This document shows positions 51,373 to 61,700 of a stretch of DNA of 64,000 bases, piece after piece. This DNA comes from Thiobacillus denitrificans ATCC 25259 (GTDB lineage: Bacteria > Pseudomonadota > Gammaproteobacteria > Burkholderiales > Thiobacillaceae), in contig NC_007404.1 of NCBI RefSeq assembly GCF_000012745.1, positions 1,426,001 through 1,490,000 on the forward strand. The letters run 5' to 3'. A program made the position numbers and the translations under genes. Each line of letters begins with the position of its first letter. Position 1 is the stretch's first letter. The notes beneath the pieces are model-generated. The model searched no databases, had not been told where the DNA came from, and saw only the letters and a program-made list of their open reading frames with translations.

Positions 51373-51971
51373 TGCGCGGGGCGACGAAACTGGCGCTGGC
51401 CGCGACCGTGGCGGCGCTTTCGGCGGCGGCCGTCGTCGTGTTCCCGACGGGCGGCGCGAAACCGGTCCCGCCGGAGGTGGACAACGACTTCTGCGTGGTC
51501 GCGCCGGCGACACCCTACGAAGCCGCGTCGGGCCTGCCGATGCTCGCGCCCAAGACCGTTCCCGATGATGCGCGCTGCCCGGTCTGCGGCATGTACCCAG
51601 CCCGTTTCCCCCACTGGGCGGCGCAAGTCGTTTTCCGCGACGGCGCCTCGCAGTTCTTCGATTCGCCGGTCGACCTGCTGGTCTTCCTCGCGCGTATCGA
51701 ACGCTACAACCCGAGCTACGCGGCCGCCGACGTCGCGGGCCGCTTCGTCACGGATGCCAAGACCGGGAAGTGGACCGCGCTCGAGCAGGCCTACTTCGTC
51801 CACGGCTCGAACGCGCTCGGGCCGATGCGCGACGGTGACCTGCCTGCCTTCGCCAGCCGCAGCGAGGCTGAACGCTTCGCCGCGAAAAACGGCGGGCGCG
51901 TGCGCAAACACTCCGAGATCACCGCGGCCGAGCTGGGTGTGCTGAGCCGCAACCGACGGCATCACCACTAG
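51372..51971 (+). CDS. Second NosL-family protein with CxxCGM motif
   Basis: The 199-residue protein has an N-terminal hydrophobic anchor or signal (LALAATVAALSAAAVVVFPT) without a lipobox. The copper motif CPVCGMYPARFPHWAAQVVF is intact, unlike the nosL gene at 50210. It ends with a histidine tail RRHHH. It probably handles copper for NosZ and may back up or follow NosL. It is the last gene before the terminator at 52002. Confidence 0.8.
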   Translation: MRGATKLALAATVAALSAAAVVVFPTGGAKPVPPEVDNDFCVVAPATPYEAASGLPMLAPKTVPDDARCPVCGMYPARFPHWAAQVVFRDGASQFFDSPVDLLVFLARIERYNPSYAAADVAGRFVTDAKTGKWTALEQAYFVHGSNALGPMRDGDLPAFASRSEAERFAAKNGGRVRKHSEITAAELGVLSRNRRHHH

Positions 51972-52001
51972 GCCGGCGAGCGCCCCACGAATTCTCGGAC
52001 C

Positions 52002-52040
52002 AAAAAAAAACGGAGGAGACCAGGTCTCCTCCGTTTTTTT
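52002..52040. terminator. Bidirectional rho-independent terminator
   Basis: CGGAGGAGAC (52011-52020) pairs with GTCTCCTCCG (52024-52033) around a CAG loop, flanked by nine A on the left and seven T on the right. It ends the nos operon rightward and the cytochrome c gene leftward. Confidence 0.95.
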
Positions 52041-52064
52041 CGAAGCCGCGGTTTTCGAAGCGGC

Positions 52065-52550
52065 TTACTTCGACTGCGCAACCATGAAGTCGACTGCAGC
52101 CTTGACTTCGTCGTCCGACAGCGTCGTCGAGCCGCCGCGCGCGGGCATCATGCCTTTCTTGCCGGTGAAGCCTTCGATCGCGTGCTTGTAGAGCACGTCG
52201 TTGCCCTGGGCGATGCGGGGGCCCCACTCGGCCTTGTCGCCCGGCTTCGGCGCGCCGGCCACGCCTGCAGCGTGGCACATCGAGCACACGTTGCCGTAGA
52301 CCTTCTTGCCGACGTCGCCTGCCGCGGCGACTGCCTCACCTTCGGCCGGAGCGGCGGGGGCGGCAGCCTCCGGCGCAGGCGCGGCCTCCGGTGCGGCTGC
52401 CTCAGGTGCCGCTGCTTCGGGTGCGGCGGCCTCGGGCGCCGGTGCGCTCATTTCAGGCGCTGCCGTTTCCGGGGTCTCTGCTTCCTTGTCGCCGCAAGCG
52501 CTGAGCAAGGCCGCCAAAGACAAGGCGAGTGCAAGCGAGGTCATCTTCAT
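52065..52550 (-). CDS. Monohaem cytochrome c (c5-like) lipoprotein with Ala-Pro-Glu linker
   Basis: The 161-residue protein has a lipobox LLSACG (residue about 19), then a low-complexity linker of repeated APEAA units (about residues 25-75), then a class I cytochrome c domain with CSMCH and the distal methionine in KKGMMPARGG. It is a membrane-tethered electron carrier, probably serving periplasmic reductases such as NosZ. A 7-2-7 NarL-type site lies 261-276 bases upstream. AGGAGA precedes the start. Confidence 0.88.
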   Translation of the reverse strand: MKMTSLALALSLAALLSACGDKEAETPETAAPEMSAPAPEAAAPEAAAPEAAAPEAAPAPEAAAPAAPAEGEAVAAAGDVGKKVYGNVCSMCHAAGVAGAPKPGDKAEWGPRIAQGNDVLYKHAIEGFTGKKGMMPARGGSTTLSDDEVKAAVDFMVAQSK

Positions 52551-52810
52551 CGTTCATATCTCCTGTAGATCGGGTTTGAAAAGCTGGGAATAAGTCTGGC
52601 CGATGCAACGGGTTCCATCCTCGCGGGCGGGCCCAGGCTTTATTCGGCGCAGAAGCATCGACGCCGCGGAAATATAGCACAGCCGGTGGGCGCGACGCCC
52701 CCGGCCAAGGGGTTACACGGCGCGTCGGCGAGGCGCTCACCACGCGACGCTCCGGCCGCATGCTGTTTTTCTTTCATAAGAAAAACAGCGTCTTACCGGA
52801 ATACCCCCTC

Positions 52811-52826
52811 TACCTCTTTAGAGGTA
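52811..52826. promoter_or_regulatory. Perfect 7-2-7 NarL/NarP-type binding site
   Basis: TACCTCT, TT, AGAGGTA form the head-to-head heptamer pair known as the NarL/NarP 7-2-7 site. A further near-heptamer TACCCCC stands at 52802. The site is in the 374-bp gene-free stretch 52551-52924 between narL and the leftward cytochrome c gene, so nitrate control of that gene is likely (inference). Nothing else is recognised in the stretch. Confidence 0.75.
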
Positions 52827-52924
52827 ATCCCCTCTTTTGCACGGTCAGCAAAGTTGCATAAACGATACATCATTGGTCCGGCGGGGCGACCGCGCTCCCG
52901 TCGGGTGAATGCGCGCAACCCGCT

Positions 52925-53584
52925 TCAGGGTTTCGCCTGCCGGCGACAGCGATCCGCCCACACCGCCGCCTCGACCCGCGACCGGAGGTTGAGTTTCTTG
53001 AGGAGATGCTTGACGTGCACTTTCACGGTGCCCTCGGCGATGCCCATGTCGCGGGCGATGAGCTTGTTGCTCTTGCCGTCGACGAGGTGGTCGAGGATGC
53101 GGTTTTCCTGCTCGGTGAGTCCTGCGTCGGCGAGGCTCGTCGGCCGCGTCTTCTCTCGCAGGGACGAGACGAGCAACTGCGTCAGGCCTTCGCTGATCGT
53201 GATCTTGCCGCGCGCTGCCTCGGCCAGTTGCTGCATCAGGTCTTCGGGCTCCATGTCCTTGAGCAGGTAGCCGTCGGCGCCTGCCTGCAACGCGGCGATC
53301 AGGTCTTCCGCCTGGTCCGACACGGTCAGCATGATCACCCGTGAATCCAGCCCCTCGTCCTTGATGGCCTTGAGCACCTCGACGCCGTTCATGTCCTTCA
53401 TGTTGAGATCGAGCAGGATCATGTCGGGGTGCAGGCGGTGCGCGAGCGTAAGGCCTTCCCCGCCGCTCGCCGCTTCGCCGACGAAGCGGAATTCCGGCGC
53501 CGCCTGGATGAGCTGGATCACACCCTTGCGAAACAGCGGGTGGTCGTCGACGATCAGGATGGTCTGGGGGTCGGTCGTAGGCAT
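52925..53584 (-). CDS. narL: Nitrate/nitrite response regulator NarL
   Basis: The 219-residue protein has a receiver domain with D14/D15-type acid pair (VDDHP), phospho-acceptor in LLDLNMK, and a C-terminal LuxR-type helix-turn-helix (NKLIARDMGIAEGTVKVHVK). This is the NarL/FixJ layout and the adjacent narX supports NarL specifically. It starts 5 bases after the narX stop. NarL-type heptamers occur near the cytochrome c gene and in front of narK. Confidence 0.93.
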   Translation of the reverse strand: MPTTDPQTILIVDDHPLFRKGVIQLIQAAPEFRFVGEAASGGEGLTLAHRLHPDMILLDLNMKDMNGVEVLKAIKDEGLDSRVIMLTVSDQAEDLIAALQAGADGYLLKDMEPEDLMQQLAEAARGKITISEGLTQLLVSSLREKTRPTSLADAGLTEQENRILDHLVDGKSNKLIARDMGIAEGTVKVHVKHLLKKLNLRSRVEAAVWADRCRRQAKP

Positions 53585-53589
53585 GGCTT

Positions 53590-55488
53590 TCAGCTCGGTT
53601 GAATGGGGTGAATCGTACCGTTGTCCTCGCGCCGCGTGCTCGGCACGAAGTGGAGGGCCACGCGCGTGCCCCGTGCAGCAAGGTTCTCGACGCTGAGCCG
53701 GCCGCCGAGGTTTTTCGCACGCTCTTCCATGATCGTCATCCCGTAATGGTGGGCGCGTGCAGTCCCGTGGATGCCGATGCCGTCGTCGGTCACGGTGGCC
53801 GACACCGATCCGTCGCTGTTGCAGCTCACACTGACCTCGGCCTGGCGCGCCTGGGCGTGATTGAGCACGTTGGACAGCGCCTCGCGCACGATTTGCAGCG
53901 CATGGATTTCCTCGTTCGGCGTGAGCTTGCACCCGGCCAGATGGACGACGAGCGTGATCGGAATGCCGCCGCGGTTGGAGAATTCGGTCACCGTGGTCTG
54001 CAGCGCGGCGCCGAGGCCTTCACCCTCGATTCGCAGGCGGAAGGTCGTCAGCAGTTCGCGTAGCTGGCGGTACGCGCTGTTGAGACCTTCGCGCAACTCG
54101 GCCAGCACGTCGCCGGCCTCGCTGCCGGCGCCCGACCCTTCGACCAGCGGCTTGAGCCGGCTGACCTGGATTTTCATGTAGGCGAGCGACTGCGCGAGCG
54201 AATCGTGCAGGTCGCGCGCGAGCGCGGCGCGCTCGTCGAGCAGCGACAGTCGACGGCTCTGCTCGGTGCGCCTCGCGGTGCCGATCGCAATGCCGATGTG
54301 GCGCGACAGCGCTTCGAGCAACTGGCTTTGCCACTGGACCAGTTCCTTGCCCGGCGGCATTTCGAGTTGCAACACGCCATACAGCTGCTCGGTGTCGTTC
54401 AGCGGCAGCGACAGCACGCGCCGGCCGTCGCCGAGCGGGTGGACCGCGAGCGCCGGGCGCGCGAGACACTCGGCGCAGCTCATGACGCTGCAGGGGTCGG
54501 CCCCCTCGGGCAGCGGCGGCAAGGTGCTCGCGATCACGCGCCCGCGCGTCGCGCCGTCGCCTTCCACCAGACACGCGAGGCCGTGCCCGAGGCCGAGCAC
54601 GTTCTCCAGGTCCTTGAGCAGGATCTCGTAGGTACGGGGGGCGATCGGGCCGTTGTAGAGCCGCGCGATCGAGTGATAAAGCAGTTCGAGCGAACGGTTG
54701 GCAATCGTCAGTTCCGCGGTCTTCTCCTCGACCCGCGCCTCGAGGTTCTGGTAAAGCATCGAGAGGTCTTCGGCCATGTGGTTGAAAGCCTGGCCGAGCC
54801 GCCCGATCTCGTCCTCGCCGGTCAGATCGTTGCGCACCGCGAGATTGCCCTGGCCGATCTGGTCGGCCAGCCCGAGCAGGCCGCGCAGCGGGTAGACGAG
54901 AATGTTGTTGACCAGATAGATGGCAAGCGCCACGACGAGCATCGTCGCGATCACGGCTGCTCCGAGGATCACGCGCATGACCAGGATCTTGGCCTCGGCC
55001 GCGTCCTCGATCTGTTTGACCAGGTCGTTGATGTGGGCGACGAACGCCGGAATGTCGTCGAGCACGCTGCCGCGCGCGGGCCGCCCGGCGGCCGGCGTGA
55101 CCTGCAAGCCGGGCTTGACGACGGTGCGCCAGTCGTTTTCGACCTGCCGGTAGACGTGCCAGAGCGGCGTGGTCTCGTCGCTCGGCAGCACGGCGAGAAT
55201 CGGTGCCGCCTTGAGGTCGGCCTCGAAGCGGGCGATCGCCTCCCCCAGATCCTCCGCGTCTTCAGTTGCGCCGTCGCTCTGCAGCCGCTGATAGATCGCA
55301 GCCATGCGCCAACTCTGCATGCGCAGGCTGCCGGCAAGGTTGATCGCCTCGCCGCTGCCCTGGATCGTCTCGGCCACCATCCACGAGGTCGACATGCTGG
55401 TGACCGCGAGCACGGTGATCGCGACAAACATGCCGCCCAGCCGCATGAGCAGCGAGTTCTCGAGTTTGGTCCGCCCCGAACGGATCAC
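53590..55488 (-). CDS. narX: Nitrate/nitrite sensor kinase NarX (GTG start)
   Basis: The 632-residue kinase has two membrane helices (about residues 16-35 and 160-185) around a periplasmic sensor with the P-box NLAGSLRMQSWRMAAIY. A HAMP domain, a cysteine cluster CSVMSCAEC, and the HPK7-type H-box DLHDSLAQSLAYMK follow, with an ATPase domain at the end. GTG 55488 is supported by AAGGGAGA just upstream. It phosphorylates NarL in response to nitrate or nitrite. Confidence 0.93.
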   Translation of the reverse strand: MIRSGRTKLENSLLMRLGGMFVAITVLAVTSMSTSWMVAETIQGSGEAINLAGSLRMQSWRMAAIYQRLQSDGATEDAEDLGEAIARFEADLKAAPILAVLPSDETTPLWHVYRQVENDWRTVVKPGLQVTPAAGRPARGSVLDDIPAFVAHINDLVKQIEDAAEAKILVMRVILGAAVIATMLVVALAIYLVNNILVYPLRGLLGLADQIGQGNLAVRNDLTGEDEIGRLGQAFNHMAEDLSMLYQNLEARVEEKTAELTIANRSLELLYHSIARLYNGPIAPRTYEILLKDLENVLGLGHGLACLVEGDGATRGRVIASTLPPLPEGADPCSVMSCAECLARPALAVHPLGDGRRVLSLPLNDTEQLYGVLQLEMPPGKELVQWQSQLLEALSRHIGIAIGTARRTEQSRRLSLLDERAALARDLHDSLAQSLAYMKIQVSRLKPLVEGSGAGSEAGDVLAELREGLNSAYRQLRELLTTFRLRIEGEGLGAALQTTVTEFSNRGGIPITLVVHLAGCKLTPNEEIHALQIVREALSNVLNHAQARQAEVSVSCNSDGSVSATVTDDGIGIHGTARAHHYGMTIMEERAKNLGGRLSVENLAARGTRVALHFVPSTRREDNGTIHPIQPS

Positions 55489-55558
55489 CGCTTTCTCCCT
55501 TGCGCCTTGTCTACAGGGCCCCAAGCGTAATACACCGGCGCGTCTGGCGCGCGGATAA

Positions 55559-55572
55559 ATAGGTATACCTCT
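55559..55572. promoter_or_regulatory. Paired NarL-type heptamers between narX and narK1
   Basis: ATAGGTA (55559-55565) and TACCTCT (55566-55572) are two consensus-type NarL heptamers placed back to back. A third, ATGGGTA, lies at 55660-55666. They sit in the 280-bp divergent region of narXL and narK1 and suggest control of both operons by NarL. Confidence 0.55.
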
Positions 55573-55768
55573 TCTTCGTCAGGCCGCCGGCTACGCGCCC
55601 GCCTCGCAAAAATAGCAGCAACGAAACAAGGCGTTATCGAATATCCCCCCTATCCAGAAATGGGTATCCGCGCCCTTCCGACCGGCGCTTCCCCCTCTGG
55701 CCTGTGTGGGTTCAAGGGGGTAAAAAGACCCCTAAGTCCATTTTACCGGTTCCGTCGCGGGGTGGTTT

Positions 55769-57037
55769 ATGCAGAGCCAACAATACAAGGCATGGTCGGT
55801 CGTCAGCATGAGCACGCTGGCGTTCACGGTCTGCTTCATGATCTGGATGATGTTCGCCGTCATCGGCGTTCCCATCAAACAGCAACTCGGCCTCAACGAG
55901 ACGCAGTTCGGCATCCTCGTCGCCACCCCGGTCCTGACCGGGTCGCTGATCCGCGTGCCGCTCGGCATGTGGACGGACAAATTCGGCGGCCGCATCGTGT
56001 TCTTCGTCCTGATGCTGACGACGGTCATCCCGATCTGGCTGATCTCCTACGCGACCGAGTTCTGGCAGTTTCTGCTGGTCGGCCTGTTCGTCGGCCTGGC
56101 CGGCGGCTCGTTCACGGTCGGCATCGCCTACTGCGCGCGCTGGTTCCCGCGTGAGCGCCAGGGGCTGGCGATGGGCATTTTCGGCGCGGGCAATACCGGC
56201 GCCGCCGTCACCAAGCTGCTCGCACCGATCATCGTCGTCGGATACGGCTGGACGATGGTGCCCAAGGTCTACGCCGGACTCATGCTCGTCACCGCCATCG
56301 TCTTCTGGTTCTTCACCTACACCGAGCCCGCCCACAAGGTGAGCAAGTCGGTCACGATCCGCGAGCAGCTTGCGGCCTTCAAGGATCCGAAGGTCTGGCG
56401 CTACAGCCAGTACTACTCGATCGTGTTCGGCGGCTACGTGGCGCTCGCGCTGTGGATGACCAAGTACTACGTGAGCCAGTACGGCTTCGATCTCAAGACC
56501 GCGGCCTTCCTGGCGGCCGCCTTCAGCATTCCCGGCGGCGTGCTGCGCGCGGTCGGCGGCTACTTCTCCGACAAGTACGGCGCGCACACGATCACCTGGT
56601 GGGTGCTGTGGGTCTCGCTGCTGTGCCTGTTCTTCCTGTCCTACCCGCAGAGCAGCATCACGATCCACACCGTCGACGGCCTGCGCACCTTCCACTTCGG
56701 CCTCGGCCCGACGGCGTTCACGATCGTGATGTTCAGCCTCGGCATCGCGTTCGCGATCGGCAAGGCCTCTGTCTTCAAGTACATCTCCGACGACTACCCC
56801 GACAACATCGGCGTGATCTCCGGCGTGGTCGGCCTCGCCGGCGGTCTCGGCGGCTTCCTGATGCCGATCATGTTCGGCGCCCTGGTCGACCTGACCGGCG
56901 TCCGCTCGTCGGCCTTCATGCTGATGTTCGGCGTCGTGTGGGTGTCGCTGATGTGGATGTATTTCACCGAAGTACGCGAGATGGACGCGGCGGCGCGGGG
57001 CGCGAAGCGCGTCATCGCCGCGGACGTCATGGAGTAA
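55769..57037 (+). CDS. narK1: Nitrate transporter, NarK1-type MFS protein
   Basis: The 422-residue protein has 12 membrane helices and the NNP-family motifs: GLAGGSFTVGIAYCARWFP and GVVGLAGGLGGFLMPIMFG (nitrate signatures), with RVPLGMWTDKFGGR after helix 2. NarK1-type proteins are nitrate/proton symporters for start-up import. It precedes narK2 by 34 bases in the nar operon. Confidence 0.93.
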   Translation: MQSQQYKAWSVVSMSTLAFTVCFMIWMMFAVIGVPIKQQLGLNETQFGILVATPVLTGSLIRVPLGMWTDKFGGRIVFFVLMLTTVIPIWLISYATEFWQFLLVGLFVGLAGGSFTVGIAYCARWFPRERQGLAMGIFGAGNTGAAVTKLLAPIIVVGYGWTMVPKVYAGLMLVTAIVFWFFTYTEPAHKVSKSVTIREQLAAFKDPKVWRYSQYYSIVFGGYVALALWMTKYYVSQYGFDLKTAAFLAAAFSIPGGVLRAVGGYFSDKYGAHTITWWVLWVSLLCLFFLSYPQSSITIHTVDGLRTFHFGLGPTAFTIVMFSLGIAFAIGKASVFKYISDDYPDNIGVISGVVGLAGGLGGFLMPIMFGALVDLTGVRSSAFMLMFGVVWVSLMWMYFTEVREMDAAARGAKRVIAADVME

Positions 57038-57071
57038 CTGTGTCGATCAGCCGAATGGAGGGCAAGGGATC

Positions 57072-58748
57072 ATGAGTCTCAGAAACAAGCAGCACGGCGC
57101 CGCGGGCGTCGCCGTCGGGGGACGCGAGCGCGAGCAGGTTCCCGCGACCATTCCCGAGTGGGACGTCGAGAACAATGTGTTCTGGGAATCGACGGGCAAG
57201 CGCATCGCCAACCGCAACCTGTGGATTTCGATCCCGGCCCTGTTGTGCGGATTCGCGGTGTGGGGCATGTGGGGCATCATCACCGTACAGATGCTCAATC
57301 TCGGGTTCCCCTTCTCCAAGGAGGAGCTCTTCACGCTCACCGCGATCGCCGGCATCTCGGGCGCCACGATGCGGATTCCGTCGTCGTTCTTCATTCGTCT
57401 CGCGGGCGGGCGCAACGTCATTTTCCTGACCACGGCGATGCTGCTCGCGCCGGCGATCGGCACGGGCATCGTGCTGCAACACCCCGACTGGCCCTTGTGG
57501 ACCTTCCAGCTAATGGCGCTGTGGTCGGGCGTCGGCGGCGGCAACTTCGCCAGCTCGATGTCGAACATCAGCACCTTCTTCCCCAAGCGTCTCCAGGGCA
57601 CGGCGCTCGGCCTCAACGCGGGCCTGGGCAACTTCGGCGTAACCACGATGCAGGTCGTGATTCCGCTGGTCATGACTCTCGGCATGCTCGGCAGCTACGG
57701 CGGCGAATCGATGACGCTGGTCAAGGACAGCGGCTGGATCCTCGGCAAGATCGCCGCGGGCACCGAGACCTACGTGCAGAACGCCGGCTTCGCCTGGGTG
57801 CTGTCGCTGGTGCCGCTGGCCATCCTGGCCTGGTTCGGGATGAACAACCTGAAGCCGATCTCGCCGGACGCGCATCACACGATCGCGTCCTTCGCCAAGG
57901 TCACCTACCTCTACACGCTGGCCTTCCTGCCGGCGATCTTCATGCTCTACCTGTATCTGCCGGCGCCGACCGGGCTCGGCGTACTCAACATGTGGGTCGC
58001 CATTCCGCTCGATATCCTCGCGGCGCTGCTGGTGATGAAGCTTGCAGCGTTCGGCACCATGAAGGAAAACGTCGCCAAGCAGTTCGCAATCTTCAAGAAC
58101 AAGCACACCTGGTCCCTGACCGCGCTGTACATCGTCACCTTCGGCTCGTTCATCGGCTTCTCGATGGCGCTGCCGTTGTCGATCACGGTCATCTTCGGCG
58201 ACTCGCACGTGCTCGATGCGGCAACCGGCGTCTGGACCCATAGCAAGAACCCCAACGCGCCCTCGGCCTTCACCTATGCGTGGATCGGCCCCTTCGTCGG
58301 CGCGGCGATGCGCCCGATCGGCGGCTGGATTTCGGACAAGGTCGGCGGATCGATCGTCACCCAGATCATCTCCGCCGTGATGGTCGCCGCCTCGGCCTAC
58401 GCGGGCTGGATCATGATGCAGGCCTTCCACTCGGCCACGCCCGAAGTCTATTTCACCCAGTTCCTCGTTACCTTCATCGTGCTCTTTGCCGCCACCGGTG
58501 TTGGCAACGGCTCGACCTTCCGCACCGTCGGCGTGATCTTCGACCGCGTGCAGGCGGGGCCGGTGCTCGGCTGGACGTCGGCGGTCGCCGCCTACGGCGC
58601 GTTCATCGCCCCGGTGGTGATCGGCGATCAGATCAAGGCCGGCTCGCCGGAGAACGCGATGTACGGCTTCGCCGCCTTCTATGCCGTGTGCCTGTTCGTG
58701 AACTGGTGGTTCTACCTGCGCAAGCACGCCTACATCAAGAACCCCTGA
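57072..58748 (+). CDS. narK2: Nitrate/nitrite antiporter, NarK2-type MFS protein
   Basis: The 558-residue protein is a longer NNP-family member with 12 or more helices and a ~40-residue N-terminal tail. Motifs include WSGVGGGNFASSMSNISTFF and FAATGVGNGSTFRTVGVIF. NarK2-type proteins exchange nitrate for nitrite. A NarK1-NarK2 pair before narG is usual in denitrifying proteobacteria. narG starts 31 bases downstream. Confidence 0.92.
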   Translation: MSLRNKQHGAAGVAVGGREREQVPATIPEWDVENNVFWESTGKRIANRNLWISIPALLCGFAVWGMWGIITVQMLNLGFPFSKEELFTLTAIAGISGATMRIPSSFFIRLAGGRNVIFLTTAMLLAPAIGTGIVLQHPDWPLWTFQLMALWSGVGGGNFASSMSNISTFFPKRLQGTALGLNAGLGNFGVTTMQVVIPLVMTLGMLGSYGGESMTLVKDSGWILGKIAAGTETYVQNAGFAWVLSLVPLAILAWFGMNNLKPISPDAHHTIASFAKVTYLYTLAFLPAIFMLYLYLPAPTGLGVLNMWVAIPLDILAALLVMKLAAFGTMKENVAKQFAIFKNKHTWSLTALYIVTFGSFIGFSMALPLSITVIFGDSHVLDAATGVWTHSKNPNAPSAFTYAWIGPFVGAAMRPIGGWISDKVGGSIVTQIISAVMVAASAYAGWIMMQAFHSATPEVYFTQFLVTFIVLFAATGVGNGSTFRTVGVIFDRVQAGPVLGWTSAVAAYGAFIAPVVIGDQIKAGSPENAMYGFAAFYAVCLFVNWWFYLRKHAYIKNP

Positions 58749-58779
58749 TCGCAGCCTGAAACCCCAAGGAGCAAGAACA

Positions 58780-61700
58780 ATGAGTCACTTTCTCGACCGA
58801 CTGACCTACTTCACCCGCCAGCGCGAGTCGTTTTCCGGCGATCACGGCATCACCACCTGCGAGGATCGCAAATGGGAGGATGCCTATCGGAACCGGTGGC
58901 GTCACGACAAGGTCGTGCGCTCGACCCACGGCGTGAACTGCACCGGCGGCTGCTCGTGGAAGATTTTCGTCAAGGGCGGCCTGGTTGCGTTCGAAATGCA
59001 GCAGACCGACTACCCGCGCACCCGCGAAGACCTGCCGAACCACGAGCCGCGCGGGTGTCAGCGCGGGGCCTCGTTCTCCTGGTATCTGTACAGTCCGCAC
59101 CGCATCAAATACCCGCTGATCCGCGGCCGTCTGCTCGATTTGTATCGTGCCGAACGCGCAGCGGGCCGCGACCCGGTCGAAGCCTGGGGCGCGATCCAAG
59201 CCGACGACACGAAGCGCCAGCAGTACGTCGCCGTACGCGGGCTCGGCGGCTTCGTGCGCTCGACCTGGGACGAGATGACCGAGATCATCGCCGCCGCCAA
59301 TGTCCACACGATCAAGAAGTGGGGGCCCGACCGCATCTACGGGTTTTCACCGATTCCCGCGATGTCGATGATTTCCTACGCGGCGGGCTCGCGCTACCTC
59401 TCGCTGATCGGCGGCGCGTGCGGCTCGTTCTACGACTGGTATTGCGACCTGCCGGCCGCGTCGCCGCAGACCTGGGGCGAGCAGACCGACGTGCCGGAAG
59501 CGGCCGACTGGTACAACTCGACCTACATCATCATCACCGGCGCCAACCTGCCGATGACGCGCACGCCCGACGCCCACTTCGCGGCCGAAGTCCGCTACAA
59601 GGGCGCGAAGATCGTCGCGATGGCGCCGGACTACGCGGAATTCTGCAAGTTTTCCGATCTCTGGATGCCGATCCGCCAGGGCACCGACTCGGCAGCATTT
59701 CTCGCGATGGGCCACGTCGCGCTCAAAGAGTTCTACATCGACAAGCAGGACCCCTACTTCCAGGAATACGCGCGCACCTACACCGACCTGCCGATGCAGG
59801 TGATGCTGCGCGCGCACGAGAACGGCAGCTACGTGACCGACCGCATGCTGCGCGCGTCGGACTTCGACGGCGCGCTCGGCGAAACCAACAACCCCGAATG
59901 GAAGACCATCGTCTACGACGAGAAACGCGGCGCCTTCGTCGCGCCCAACGGCTCGATCGGCTTCCGCTGGGGCGAGGAAGGCAAATGGAATTTGTTGCCG
60001 AAAAACGCTGCGGACCAGAGCGTGATCCAGGCTGAACTCTCGTGCATCGGGCACCGCGACGAGGTGGTCTCCGTCGGTTTCCCGCACTTCAACCACGACG
60101 AGGATGCGCTGCTGTTCCGCAACGTGCCGGTGCGTCGCGTCAAGCTCGCCAGCGGCGAGACCGCGCTGGTTGCTTCCGTCTTTGACCTGCAGATCGCGCA
60201 ATACGGCATCGACCGCGGCCTCGGCGGCGGCAACGTCGCCAAGGACTACAGCGACGCCAGCGTGGCCTATACGCCCGCCTGGGCGCAGAAGGTCACGGGC
60301 GTGAAAGCCGCCGACATCGAGCGCACCGGACGCGAGTTCGCCTACAACGCGTCGAAAACGAAGGGCAAGTCCATGGTCATCATGGGCGCTGCGATCAACC
60401 ACTGGTACCACAACGACCTGTCGTACCGCTCGATCATGAATCTGCTGCACATGTGCGGCTGCGTCGGCCAGACCGGCGGCGGCTGGGCGCACTACGTCGG
60501 GCAGGAAAAGCTGCGCCCGCAGGCGGGCTGGGCGCCGATCGCGTTCGCGCTCGACTGGCAGCGTCCGCCGCGGCACATGAACTCGACGTCGTACTGGTAT
60601 TTCCACACCGACCAGTGGCGCTACGAAACGCTGGACGCCGACAAGCTGCTGTCGCCCGCAGGTAAAGGCAAGAACAAGGGCTACTCGCTCGCGGACTACA
60701 ACGTCGCCGCCGCTCGCATGGGCTGGCTGCCGACCGCGCCGCACTGGAACACCAACCCGCTCGAACTCGTGGCCGAGGCCGAGCGTGCCGGCGCGACCGA
60801 TGAGGCCAGCATCGGCAAGCACATCGTCGGCAAGCTGCAGGACGGCTCGCTCGACGTCGCGTTCGCCGACGTCGACAACCCGGTCAACTGGCCGCGCAAT
60901 CTGTTCGTCTGGCGCGCCAACCTGATCGGTACCTCGGCAAAGGGTCACGAATATTTCCTTAAACATTTACTGGGAGCCCAGAACGGCGTGCTGCAGGAAG
61001 GCGGTGCCGGGCGCGACAACAAGGAAGTGAAGTGGCACGACGAGGCGCCGATCGGCAAGCTTGATCTGATGGTCGACATCAACTTCCGTCTCAATTCCAC
61101 CGGCGCCTACTCGGACATCATCCTGCCGACCGCGACCTGGTACGAGAAGAACGACCTCAACACGACCGACATGCATCCCTTCATCCATCCGTTGTCGGAG
61201 GCGGTGTCGCCGGGCTGGGAATCGAAGTCCGACTGGCAGATCTTCAAGTCGATCGCCAAGACCTTCTCGCCGCTCGCCGCGAAGCACCTCGGCACGCGCA
61301 AGGACGTCGTGGCACTGCCGATGCAGCACGACTCGGCGATGGAACTGGCGCAACCGTTCGGCCAGGTGACCGATTGGAAGCGCGACGGCGTCGCCCCGGT
61401 GCCAGGCAAGACCATGCCGATCCTGAAAGTGATCGAACGTAACTTCGGCGACACGTACAAAAAGTACATCGCGCTCGGTCCGCTCATGGTCAAGCTCGGC
61501 AACAACATCAAGGGCGTCGACTGGAACACCGAGCAGGAATACGAGGAGCTGAAGAAGTGCAACTACACGGTCAAGGACCCGGGTGTCTCCTTCGGCATGC
61601 CATCGCTCGAAGAGGACATCAGCGTATGCGACGCCGTGATGCGCATGGCGCCCGAAACCAACGGTGAAGTCGCGCACAAGGCGTGGACGGCGATGTCGAA

